DNA of 64,000 nt from Stomoxys calcitrans (Eukaryota > Arthropoda > Insecta > Diptera > Muscidae): assembly GCF_963082655.1 (NCBI RefSeq), contig NC_081553.1, positions 23,150,197-23,214,196 on the forward strand, written 5' to 3'. The first letter of the stretch is position 1, and every line of letters starts with the position of its first letter. Shown here piece by piece: positions 47,859 to 58,740 of this stretch. Both the position numbers and the translations under genes were made by a program. Under the pieces are notes generated by a model. The model was given only the letters and a program-made list of their open reading frames with translations. It had not been told where the DNA came from and did not search any database.

Positions 47859-47947
47859 TTAAAAAGGTGCTGAGTTCGGCCGGGCCGAATCTTGGATACC
47901 CACCACCATGAATTCAGCTACAAAATTTGCCCTTTTTAACTCAGTTT
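47859..47947 (+). repeat. DINE-1-like 5' end, type D
   Basis: AAAAAGGTGCTGAG, perfect TTCGGCCGGGCCGAA (47876-47890) and GGATACCCACCACCATG. It is cut after about 60 bp by an inverted 3' end. Confidence 0.75.
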
Positions 47948-48906
47948 GTTATACCCACCACCAAAGGATGGGGGTATACTAGTCTAGTAAATGCAAATTT
48001 TGCCCATGAACATTCCACTAAGGAACAGGAACATATCAATGAGTGCAGTCCGATTCAAGTTTTAAGCTCAATGATAAGGGCCCTCCTTTTTATAGCCGAG
48101 TCCGAACGGCGTGCCGCAGTGCGACACCTCTTTGGAGAGAAGTTTTACATGGCATTGTACCTCACAAATGTTGCCAGCATTAGGAGGGGAAAACCACCGC
48201 TGAAAATTTTTTTCTGATGATCTCGCCAGGATACGAACCCAGGGTTTCAGCGGCACATGCTAAACTTTGCGCTACGGTGGCGTCATACTAGTCTAGTCAT
48301 TTCGTTTGTAGCACCACGAAATATTGATCTAGGACCCTATAAAGTATACATATTCATGATCGTCTTGACATGCTGAGTCGAACTAGCCATATCCGTCCGT
48401 CTGTTGAAATCACGATAGCGGTCGAACGCAAAAAGCTAGACGCTTGATATTTTGCACAGATTCTTTATATTAATGAAGGTAGTTTGGGATTGTAAAAGAG
48501 CCATATCGGTTCAGATTTAGATAAAGCTCCCATATAAACCGATCTCCCGATTTGACTCTGGAGCGCCTGGAAGCTTCAATTTTCATTCGATTTGGCTGAA
48601 ATTTTGCACACAGTGTTATGACTTCCAACAAATGTGCTAAGTACGATTTAAATCGGTCGAGAACCTGATGTAGCTCCCATATAAACCGTTCTCCCGATTT
48701 TACTTCTTGAGACTTTGGAAGCCTCAATTTTTTTTTAAATTTTGCTGGAAGTATTCTGTTATGACTTTCAACAACTGTGCCAAGTACGGTCCGAATCAAT
48801 CCATAATCTGTTATAGCTTCCATACAAACCGATCTTCCGATTTGATTTCTTGAGTCCCTGGAAACATAATAATTGATCAAGGTTGCCGAATAATTTTCAC
48901 TTTTTT
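47948..48906 (-). repeat. DINE-1-like element, type D, with a SINE in its 3' end
   Basis: Minus-strand 3' terminus TTATACCCACCACCAAAGG at 47948, interrupted at 47988 by a SINE and resuming at 48285. Short CCGTCCGTCTG tract (48391-48401), then three monomers with GCTCCCATATAAACC landmarks (48526, about 48675 and a changed copy about 48820). No 5' end; another 3' end begins at 48907. Confidence 0.8.
47989..48284 (-). repeat. tRNA-derived SINE with 13-bp target-site duplication
   Basis: Head near 48284 (GACGCCACCGTAGCGC), an anticodon-arm deletion, a B box with one change (GGGTTCGTATCCTGG), full body and tail at 47990. The flanks carry ATACTAGTCTAGT at 47976-47988 and 48285-48297, a perfect 13-bp duplication of the host element's sequence. 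This is the strongest insertion footprint in the window. Confidence 0.88.
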
Positions 48907-49853
48907 ATACCCTCCACCATAGGATGGGGGTATACTAATTTCGTCATTCTGTCTGCAACTACTCGAAATCTTCGTCTGAGACCCCATAAAGTATATATAT
49001 ATTCTTGATCGTCGTGACATTTTATGTCGATCTAGCTATGTCCGTCCGTCTGTCCGTCCGTCAGTCTGTCCGTCCATCCGTCCGTCTGTCCGTCCGTCCG
49101 TCCGTCCGTCTGTCGAAAGCACGATAACTCTTGAAGGAGTAAGGCTAGCCGCTTAAAATTTTGCAAAAATACTTCCTATTAGTGTAGGTCAGTTAGGATT
49201 GTAAATGGGCCATATCGGTCCATGTTTTGATATAGCTGCCATATAAACCGATCTTGGGTCTTGACTTCTTGAGCCTCTACAAGGCGCAATTCTTATCCGA
49301 TTGGAATGCAATTTTGCACTTCGTGTTTTATTATGACATCCAACAACTGTGCCAAGTATGGTTCAAATCGGTCCATAACCTGATATAGCTGCCATAAAAA
49401 CCGATCTTGGGTCTTGACTTCTTGAGCCTCTAGAGGGCGCAATTCTTATCCGATTGGAATGAAATTTAGCACGACGTGTTTTGAGATGATATACAACAAC
49501 TGTGTCAAGTATGGTTCAAATCGGTACATAACCTGATATAGCTGCCATATAAACCGATCTTGGGTCTTGACTTCTTGAGCCTCTAGAGGACGCAATTTTT
49601 ATCCGATTGGAATGAAATTTTGCACGAAGTATTTTGTTATGATATCTAACGACTGTGCGAAGTATGGTTCAAATCGGTCCATAACCTGATATAGTTGTCA
49701 TATAAACCGATCTGGGGACTTGACTTCTTGAGCCTCTAGAGGATGCAATTATTAACCGATTTGCCTGAAATTTTGTACGACGGATCCTCTCATGACCATC
49801 GACATACGTGCGAAATTTTGTTTACCTTTGTTTGTTTGGCGTCAATTTTAATA

Positions 49854-50536
49854 TGGGTACCACATGTATTGAAAGAAATTCATTTAACAAACTGAATCAA
49901 CTCTGGTGATATGCACCTTAAACACAATGAATTCGATCCGTTTTTAAAACGAATCAAGACTGGAGATGAAAAATGGATTGTTTACAACAACGTTAGTCGA
50001 AAACGATCATGGTCCAAGCATGGTGAACCAGCTCAAACCACTTCAAAGGCTGATATCCACCAAAAGAAGGTTATGCTGTCTGTTTGGTGGGATTGGAAGG
50101 GTGTGGTATATTTTGAGCTGCTTCCAAGGAACCAAACGATTAATGCGGATGTTTACTGTCAACAATTGGACAAATTGAATACAGCCATCAAGGAGAAGCG
50201 ACCAGAATTGGTCAATCGTAAAGGTGTCATATTCCACCAGGACAACGCTAGACCGCACACATCTTTGGTCACTCGCCAAAAACTGAGTGAGTTTGGCTGG
50301 GAACTTTTGATGCATCCACAATATAGCCCTGACCTTGCACCATCAGACTACCATTTATTTCGATCTTTGCAGAACTCCTTAAATGGTAAAATTTTCGGCA
50401 ATGATGAGGCTATAAAATTGCACTTGGTTCAGTTTTTTGCAGATAAAGGCCAGAAGTTCTATGAGCGTGGAATACTAAATTTGCCAGGAGATGGCAAAAG
50501 GTTATCGAACAAAATGGCAAATATATATTTGATTAA
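49854..50536 (+). pseudogene. mariner transposase, irritans-like, 5'-truncated and broken
   Basis: Encodes the C-terminal two thirds of a mariner transposase, which cuts at terminal repeats and inserts at TA. In frame are WVPH (49854), TGDEKW with the first catalytic Asp, HQDNARPH with the second, and YSPDLAPSDYHLF with the third; 34 residues separate the last two, the DD34D spacing diagnostic of mariner. The N-terminal DNA-binding domain is missing, an in-frame TGA sits at 49893, and near 50485 a one-base shift diverts the last residues, the original stop probably being 50534-50536. The longest intact frame is 49911-50558 (215 codons, ending in the shifted frame). It is inactive. Confidence 0.88.
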
Positions 50537-50576
50537 AGTTCATTCTAAGTTTTATTAAAAATGCATTTACTTTCTT

Positions 50577-50611
50577 TTAAAAAATCCGCAATTACTTTTT
50601 GGGCAAACCAA
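50577..50611. mobile_element. mariner 3' terminal inverted repeat
   Basis: AAAATCCGCAATTACTTTTT followed by GGGCAAACCAA, then TA at 50612-50613. In reverse it reads TTGGTTTGCCC then AAAAAGTAATTGCGG, the irritans-subfamily type of terminus. The matching 5' repeat is absent; the left break lies in 49815-49854. Confidence 0.8.
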
Positions 50612-50862
50612 TACTTCTAGAGCCCCCAAAGGGAGCAATTCTTATTCGAATTGACTGACATTTTACACAGGTCTCCAACATATCAATTAATTGTGGTCCG
50701 AACCGGACCATATCTTGATATCGCTCTAATAGTAGAGCAAATCTTTTCTTTCATCCTTTTTTGCCTGAGAAGAGATGCCGGCAAAAGAACTCGACAATTG
50801 CGATCCATGGTGGAGGGTATTTAAGATTCGGCCCGGACGAACTTAGCACGTTTTTTACTTGT

Positions 50863-52450
50863 TCTGTGTGTCGGTACCATAAAAGTCCTCCTACATAGGC
50901 AAAAAATATAAAAAAACAAAAAGCTACTTAAAACGATTTTACTGTGACTGATTCAATAAAAAAACCAATTAAGAGGTTGACACTGCATTAAATTCACACA
51001 ATAAAATTTTTTTATTTGGATTAAAAAAATACACGTAGGTGTTTGAAAAATTCCACTGGGGAAATCCTGTTTTAAAAATAGCAAATGTTTTGCAAAAACA
51101 CAAGTCACATACAAATTTCTATACACTTCTTGGTGTTTGTATATTGAATACGTATGCATAAAATTAGACAACTAGCATATATATCAGATTTTTACCAGAG
51201 ACATAAAGTCTGTTGGTGCAAAAGTACCTTGCTTAAGTGTTTTTAATAACTCTATTGCTGTAATAACCTAACTAAAGCTATGATATTGCTTATATCGTAA
51301 AGAACTTGTTACCCAAGTATGGGTCTTTTCTCAGAAAAAAAATTCTAACTTATCCCTTTTTGAAAATGCCAACCTTTTCACTAACAAGTCAAAGGGTTCT
51401 TGTTAAACTGTTGATTTCTCTACATAACTACCGAAAATGAGATAAATGGTTGTCGTAGTAATGTCCGTTGGGATTTTATATAAATGTAGAATACATTTTC
51501 TTTGATCTATCAATTCTCAATAATTTGTTTTGTTTTCGAAGAATTTCAGTAAATTTTCACTAGTAGACTAAAACGTTACAAGTTTTAAAGACAAATATAG
51601 AGATTTCACTGAATCTATGAATAAAATTATACTAAGCTCAATTAACAAACTAGCTCATGTAAGTAAATAGGAGACGGATTTCTTAGGAACAACACTCCGA
51701 GGTGTGGCAGACTGAACAAACAAAAGACATTCCGACAATACGAAATTGTATATCCTACGAAATGACGTCAAACTACAAATCTTCGCACATAAGTTTTACA
51801 GGGCTTTGGGTCTCACAAATGTTAGTGAAGATAACAAACTGAGATGAGCAGAACACAAATTGGTTTTGACCGTCGGATATTACAGTGTATCTTTCAGAAC
51901 GTCAAGAGCATTTAACTGTTAATATACCTTCCTATGATAATGACAACTATGATAATCCTTTTCTTTGTGAATGAACTTAGTTCAAGGGCATATGTATACT
52001 TTATGTGCATGCATTTCTGCCAAATAAGGCAATAATTGAGGCTTTCAGGGAAAGCAGGAGACTAATTCGTAAATCAATGCCTTCCAAGGGCAAAAAAGTT
52101 AAATCATTGTGTATTCTCGAGCTATTCGAGAAAATAATTCTCATCCGATTTGACTGAAATATTGCACTTCTCCTATAACCTCTAATATATAAGAATCGTT
52201 ACATAAGCTGACATAGCTTTCACATACATACACCGTTCTCCTTCACGTTTTCACTTTTCAGCTTGAGGGCACAATTCTTATACGATTTGCCTCAAGTTTC
52301 ACACAATGATTTCTGAAATGACCGCCAACATAAAAACTAAGTATGGTCCTAATCATCCATAACAAGTAATGTATAACACTAAACGAAAAATTTTCGTAGT
52401 ATGAGCGATTTTTAAAAGATTCTGATGTTAATATTTAACCAACGTTCGAT
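50863..52450. other. AT-rich low-copy spacer
   Basis: No coding exon or clear element. A DINE-like monomer relic is faintly visible at 52140-52380 (ATCCGATTTGACTGAAATATTGC, AATTCTTATACGATTTGCC). Confidence 0.4.
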
Positions 52451-52700
52451 TTCATTAATACAATTAAAACCTGTTACATTGTATTTACAATCAAGGTCAG
52501 CTGTAAATATGACAAATTCAATCGTTGTATTTACGAAATACTGTCGTTGTATTAATGACGACTGATCATTGTATTAACAGTCAAATTAGTTTTCATTGTA
52601 TTTACGAAATGTTATAAGTTGTATTAATTACATAGAATTGTAGTATTAATGAAAACCAATCGTTGTATTAATGAACGAAATTGTTCAGTTTACGAAAATG
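52450..52700 (+). repeat. degenerate minisatellite of about 23 bp
   Basis: The motif YRTTGTATTWAYGA recurs with starts near 52477, 52500, 52523, 52545, 52567, 52594, 52617, 52636 and 52661, a mean step of 23 bp. One inverted copy (TTCATTAATACAAT) precedes it at 52451-52464. It resembles neither the DINE-like nor the 130-bp units. Confidence 0.6.
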
Positions 52701-52806
52701 TAATCGTTATGTTGCTTACCGCAGTTATTGTTAATGTTAGTCGCTTGCTTTTGCATGGACAGAACAAAGGGGAAAAATCATTATATTTTCCTTACTTTTC
52801 TGATTT

Positions 52807-53346
52807 TTATACCCTTTACCATAGGATGGGGGTATACTAATTTCATCATTCTGTTTGTAACTACTCGAAATATAAGTCTAAGACCCCATATAGTATATAT
52901 ATTGGTCGTCGTGACATTTTATGTCGATCTAGCCATGTCCGTCCGTCCGTCCGTCTATCTGTCGAAAGCACGCTAACTTCCGAAGAAGTAAAGCTAGCCG
53001 CTTGAAATTTTGCACACATACTTCTTATTAGTGTAGGTCGGTTGGTATTGTAAATGGGCCATATCGGTCCATGTTTTGAAATAGCTGCCATATAAACCGA
53101 TCTTGGGTCTTGACTTCTTGAGCCTCTAGAGTGCGCAATTCTTATCCGATTGGAATGAAATTTCGCACGACGTGTTCTGTTATGATATACAACAATTGTG
53201 CCAAGTATGGTTCAAATCGGAGCAAATCTTTTCTTATATCCTGTTTTGCCTAAGAAGAGATGCCGGGAAAAGAACTCGACAAATGCGATCCATGGTGGAG
53301 GGTATATAATATTCGGCCCGGCCGAACTTAGCACGCTTCTACTTGT
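52807..53346 (-). repeat. DINE-1-like element, type B, compact copy with both ends
   Basis: About 540 bp. Minus-strand 3' end ATACCCTTTACCATAGG, GTCC/GTCT tract (52937-52963), the type B pre-terminal segment, little more than one monomer, and a 5' end with ACCCTCCACCATGG and a perfect TTCGGCCGGGCCGAA (about 53314-53328). It shows that the array can be reduced to a single unit. Confidence 0.85.
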
Positions 53347-54900
53347 TAATTTTTATTTTCCATATTTGAATGAAAAAATTGAGAAACTTCTAACTATTGC
53401 CATGAAACACTCATCCCAAATAGAATACGAATATAGTATTAAAATTTGGGTCTAAGTACCCATCATTCCGCCCCAACTCCAAAATTTCCCCAAACAGACA
53501 TATTGGACGTTCATGTCAATATGGGCCTCAAATGAATCTCAAAATCAGATTCGCCCTAACCCCCAAAAACGTCTTAAATGGGCATATGACCCATCATGAC
53601 TATATGAGACTCGGTTTTTTTGTTTGTTCTGTAGAATCAAAAACGGCTGAACCGATTTTCTTCAAATTGTCACGTAAGCTGTATAATTTTTAGATATCGG
53701 ATGGGGGCGGTCCCTTCCCCTTACTCCAACAACGCCATCCAAAGCCAAAAGTGGACCGATAGGCACAATATATGTATCAAATGAAAGGTATTGGAGACTA
53801 AAAAACGAATATTGTATTATTGTGTATAACTCCTCTAAACAGACATATTCGACGTTCATGTCAATATGGGCCTCAAATGAATGAAAGTAGATTACAAAAA
53901 TGGCATAAAAAGTTAGATCCAAGTCGTGGGAGGTCGCTCCACAAACGGGTATACTAGCCGACCATGTCTATATGGAACTCAAATGAAAGTTATTTTGGGA
54001 GTAGATTACTAATATGACATTAAAAGTTGTGTTCTAGTCTAGGTGGAGCTTTTCTTCCCAACTATAAGTGAAATAGATTGATTGACCCATTGTGACAATA
54101 TGGGACTCAAATGAAAGGTGTTTGAGAGTAGAAATCGATTTTGATATCCTATTTTTGAGCCAAGAGTTTGGGGGTACGCCCTAAAGCGCCCCCTAAACTG
54201 AACTTCATTTCCGACTACGGCAATATGGAGCTCAAATCAATGGTATTTGGGAGCAAAGAACGAATTTGATATCTATTTTCAAGGCAAAGTGCCGGTGGAA
54301 GTCCCAGCCCCAAAACACCCTCCAAAGATTTCATATTTACCGACCATGGCAATATGGGGTTCACATTAAATAGATTTGGGAGTGTAGCAAGATTTTGATA
54401 TCCAGCCTAAAAAGCCCTTCTCTGTACCCTAATTTTCAAAACCACCAGATCTCGGAGATTGGTAATGCGTATCGTTCCAAATTTTTTTTGCCCTCACAGT
54501 CAAAACAAAACATGGTTTCTATTGGTTGGGATCGGGTGCCTCGGGGGTCGTCCAAATCCACCCAAATGGGTATATAGACCAATCATGACAATGCTTGAGA
54601 GAAAAAAACGAATTTGATATTCAATTGAAGAGCCATATGTTTGGGGAACTGCCCCACTCGAAAATACCTTCCTCTTATATAAAAGCTATTTGATGTTTAA
54701 ATTGATTGATTTTCGGGACAAAGTCCTTGGGGTCCATCCCAACCTCAAACAGAATTTATTTACAGATCATGCCATTAAGGGGCTCATATAAAATGTATAT
54801 GAATGTATAGCACTAAGCGTATATTTACATTATGAGCCAATTTTTACCAATACGACAATATAGGACTCAAAAGAAAGGTATTTGGGAGTGGAGTAAAAAT
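53347..54900 (-). repeat. dispersed repeat of about 130-bp units, opposite orientation
   Basis: Units carry ATATGGGACTCAAATGAAAGGT and GATTTTGATATC, the reverse complements of landmarks at 16626-18262. A T-rich tail stands near 53615-53630 next to AACGGCTGAACCGATTTTC. The units are more irregular than the plus-strand array. No coding frame is kept through it. Confidence 0.6.
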
Positions 54901-54904
54901 TTAC

Positions 54905-55055
54905 CCAGGAACCGAGAAGGGGCACACTTCTCACACATCAATGAAAGGTATCCGATTCAAGTTCAAACTCAATGATAAGGTACATTTTTTATAGCCGAGT
55001 CCGAAAGGCGTGCCGTAGTGCGACATCTCTTTGGGGACAATTTTTTACAGGGCAA
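54905..55055 (-). repeat. tRNA-derived SINE, 3' half
   Basis: Minus-strand 3' half: GGAACCGAGAAGGGGCACACTTCTCAC, CAATGATAAGG, ATAGCCGAGTCCGAAAGGCG and CAGTGCGACATCTCTTTGG-like sequence, ending near ACAGGGCAACGC. No head. Confidence 0.7.
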
Positions 55056-55783
55056 CGCTCGCACTCATCAAAACAGCGTACGCAGCAGAGCGAAATAGCA
55101 CAGGGCACTCTCTTTCTCACATCAAAAATATCAAAAGTTTTTGTATCTGCTACAAATTTTCAACATTCCAACTTCAACAGCAATTATGGATTATTATTGT
55201 GGTACTCTTTTTCCCAAAAAACTTTTAGTAAAATTTAAATCTTTCCAAAATTAGTATTTTATGGGAATTGGACGAACAATACCAGAAATAATACACAACA
55301 ATTTTTATAGCTCTCAAACTATGTAATTAAAAGTCCCACTAGCCGAAAACTGTGGAATTCCCAAGGAATTTTTTTTACATTTCCATGGGGAACTCTAAAA
55401 TGTTTGCAGCTATAGTGTGAATAATCTATACATCTCTATTTGATGCTCACAAAAATACAATCACCTTGTTATTTTTAGAGAAATCAATAACAATTCTTGG
55501 AAATACAAAAGTTTCTGCTTTAAATCATAACACTAATAAATAACTTTTAGACTTTAAATGTTTGATTTTTTGTGGGAAGATTTTCCCAGAATTGAAAAAA
55601 AACACCAACATTGCCACAGGCTACACTTCAAATGCTTAGAAAATAAAATAACCACCTTTCGCTTAAACTTCCTACAAGTGCTGTGAACAATTTGCCAGTC
55701 TGACAGAAAACAATTCCCCTTAAAACTAGAAGCAAGAAAAAGAAATTTGCAATGCAAAATATCTTAAAAATAACACCAAATGC

Positions 55784-55792
55784 ACTTACCTT
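55784..55792 (-). other. candidate splice donor on the minus strand
   Basis: The minus strand reads AAG then GTAAGT at 55792-55784, a perfect match to the consensus donor. It sits at the left edge of the T-skewed stretch. Alone such a 9-mer is weak evidence. Confidence 0.25.
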
Positions 55793-57224
55793 AGGTTTTT
55801 GTTGTCTACCAACTTTCTTTGTTATAGAGAAGATGGAGTGTTGGGGGTGGTGCGTTTATGGTTTACTATCCAAAAATTTTGCAATGTAAGGATGATGGAA
55901 ACTCCATTTTGGTATGTTGGTGGGGGGTGGGGAGATTAGAGCAATCCTTCGCTATGAATTTCGATTTTTCAGCACTTTTGTTGTTGTTTTTATTTAATTT
56001 AATATTCTTGGTTTCAAATCAAAATGAATTCACTTTTTTGGGATTTTTTTTTTTTGCTTTGCCTCTTATAAAGCACCAGGCATTTGCATTGCCAATATGA
56101 AAATTTGAATAATTTCACTTCTCTATTTTTTTTTCTTTCTTGCTTTTAAGCTGTGGGTTGTGATATTTTCTTTTTTTTTGGTTTTTTTGCAGTTTTATGA
56201 ATATTTTAGATTTTTTTTTCACTTCATGGATTCTAAGGTAAAGGCGATTTCTTATCTTCTTTTTTTCTGGTATATCATGGAATTGGAATTTATGAATACA
56301 ATTTGTTGTCGTTTTTTATTTTCATATTTTTTAGAGCAAGGGCTGGCTGGGTAGCATTGAAGGGAGGATTTACTCGGTTTATGGGGTATTCAAGATGAAT
56401 GTTGTCGTTTGTGTTGTCATTTATGATAACTACAATAGCAGCAACAATATTTAGTTGCTTCTTGATTCCCTTAAGTATTATAAATGATGCTGATGCTGAT
56501 GCAGAATTTTTGTTTTATTTTCTTTTATTTCTTTTTTCCGGCATTCCTTTACAGATAACAGACAGATACCAGGCCTACATAAGACATGCAAACACAACAC
56601 ACACACTTTAAATCTTAAAGCTACAGCAGCAAATATCTTATGCCTCGTTGCAATTACCGTTAATTAATTTGAATTTAAAAAAAAAAATCCAATTTTGTTT
56701 ATTGAGAAAACTTTTTTGTAGCTGTTTTCGGTTAGTTGTTGCTGTTTTATAGATCGATTTTGTATTCTCAGCTAAGTGAATTATTTATAAATTTTATGGT
56801 TGACCAAATATTTCTTGCTCATACTCCTAGGTTAGTTGGATTTTCTTTAGAAGTAGGTTTCGAAGACAGGAGTAGGTGCTTTGGTCATGTGGTTATGATT
56901 GTAGATATTTAGATGAAATTTTTTTTAAATTTTTTTCCAGAAATTTTGGCAATTTTGATAGTTTGAGGACCGGTTATTCTGTTTGACCTTTAGTTTGGGG
57001 ACATTTTTAATATCACTTTTTTGGCTTAATTTGAGGACCTTTACACGTTTTGGGTATTTTTCGATTTATTTGTCTTCGACATTGACGATTTTCTTATTTC
57101 CCCTAACTTGTGGACCTTTCCTTGGTTTGTTGGATTTTTTTTAAATTTATTTTAATTTATAATCTAGGAAAAAATTTGGTGATTTTGTTAGTTTGAGCAC
57201 CTTTCGCCATGTCCTCTACCTTGG

Positions 57225-57540
57225 GGACTTTTTATATTAGTTTGAGGACTTTATTTGGTTGCTGGGTTTTTTTAGCAGAGTGTGATTAGTTTGAGCACCT
57301 GTTTAATAAGCCGCTACTTTGGGGACTTTTGTTTTTGTTAGTTTGAGGATCTGTTTTTTTTTCAGCAGAGTGTGATTAGTTTGAGCACCTGTTTATTAAG
57401 CAGCTACTTTGGGGACTTTTTTTGTTAGTTTGAGGACCTGTTTATGTAGCCACAATTTTGGGGACTGTGTTTGTTAGTTTGAGGACCTGTTTATGTAGCC
57501 ACAATTTTGAGAACTGTGTTTGTTAGTTTGAGGTTATTTT
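57225..57540 (+). repeat. short tandem duplications (90-bp and 49-bp steps)
   Basis: AGCAGAGTGTGATTAGTTTG occurs at 57274 and 57364. GTTAGTTTGAGG recurs at 57424, 57473 and 57522, 49 bp apart. The shared words TTTGAGGAC and TTTGGGGACTT are also scattered from 57000 to 57960. Confidence 0.65.
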
Positions 57541-57699
57541 TCTTAAACACCTACTTTGAGGACTTTTTTTTAATAGGTAAATTTGTTTTGTGAAAAACAA
57601 CAAATTTAAGGTAGACTTTCGTTAATTGCCAGTATTTTCAAAATCGTTGAAAAGGTTGGGGAAATTTTCTTTATATCACCAATTTTATAGGCAAATTAA

Positions 57700-57750
57700 A
57701 ATTTTGCCCATGAACATTCCACTAAGGAAGAGGGGCAAACTTCTCACTTA
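57700..57750 (-). repeat. tRNA-derived SINE, tail fragment
   Basis: Only the 3'-most 45 bp of the family remain: GCCCATGAACATTCCACTAAGG followed by AGAGGGGCAAACTTCTCAC. Confidence 0.65.
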
Positions 57751-58678
57751 TAGGTAGCTTTTTGTTTTATTTTTTGAATTTTTTCGAATAGCTTGAGAAA
57801 CTTTTTTTAAATTTTTGATCACCTTTTATCGTTTCTTAAGGCTTACAGTTGACCCTCTTTGTTTTATTGCTCACGCTGGTTTAACTTTAGCAAAAAATTC
57901 AACTATTTGAATAGTTTGAGGACATTTTTAGTCTAGCTGCTACTTTGGGGACTTGTTTAAGTTTTATTTTTGGGCTTGGGTTTTTTTTATATTAAAGTAG
58001 CTTTTTTATTATTCCAGTTGTTTTTTGTTTCTCTTAGTTGTATGCCTTTTTTAAGGATCTGTTTTGTATTAAACTTTGCTAATTTCGTTTAAAGGGCCGC
58101 TTTTTGTTTGAATTTTTGGGTGTTTTTAATTTAATTTTCCCCGCTTAGGGCACCATTCGCTTTATTTCTGTTTTGTTTAGGGCCTTTTTTTGAATGTAAT
58201 TTGGCTTTATTTTTCTCACTTTTATTTTTTGTTTGTCCCCAATTTCGGATTTTTGTGAAGATTCGACACAAAACAATGATAAAAAAAATCTTCTTGAGGG
58301 GTTGTGTGTGTGTTTTCGGTATATTTTTTTTTCTTATTTTTGTTTATTTTTAACCTCTTGGCAGAGCGTGGGGAGCAAAAAACATAACACTCTCACTTTT
58401 ACGCACTTTTATTGGCCCACAGTAGTACTAGCAGAGATGAGATGTGATGAAATGTGTAAGTATGTGTGTGTCGTCTTAAAGTGTAGCACGGGCAAGGAGG
58501 TCGTTTTGCCAAAGAGACACGCACTATAAAAACACTGACTAAGAAAACATTACAATATACGCACACACAAACACATAGGCACCAACACACACGTGTGATA
58601 ATAACAAAACTTAAATAAAAAAGCCCCAATAACAGCTTCTTTTTAGGGTGGCGACCCAACGAATAGTAAACCGTAAGA

Positions 58679-58740
58679 CCGACCGACCGACCGAGCGAAC
58701 GTTCGACACAAAGTTGAAACGATTTACCGACTAACAAAGT
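58679..58740 (-). promoter_or_regulatory. candidate initiator with pause-button motifs
   Basis: On the minus strand TTAGTC (58734-58729) resembles the insect initiator TCAGTY. Taking its A (58732) as +1, TCGAACG starts at +27 and three overlapping TCGGTCG motifs follow from +39; both fit the pause-button consensus KCGRWCG known downstream of paused Drosophila promoters. The site lies at the strand-composition switch, and GA-rich tracts stand 1.2-1.4 kb upstream. No downstream coding exon is visible in the window. Confidence 0.3.

Larger units (their letters stand above)
48907..50862 (-). repeat. DINE-1-like element, type B, long microsatellite, carrying a mariner
   Basis: Minus-strand 3' end ATACCCTCCACCATAGG at 48907, an exceptionally long GTCY run (49039-49122), the type B pre-terminal segment (AGGCTAGCCGCTTAAAATTTTG), monomers with landmarks near 49233, 49390, 49545 and 49700, then a mariner at about 49830-50611. 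The remaining 5' module ends with ACCCTCCACCATGGATCGCA at 50805-50816, a changed palindrome (TTCGTCCGGGCCGAA) and AACAAGTAAAAAACG at 50862. Confidence 0.83.

Noticed and set aside
58233..58737. frames of about 100 codons around 58.4 kb
   Set aside because: Low-complexity T- and GT-rich sequence; the same stretch gives similar frames on both strands.
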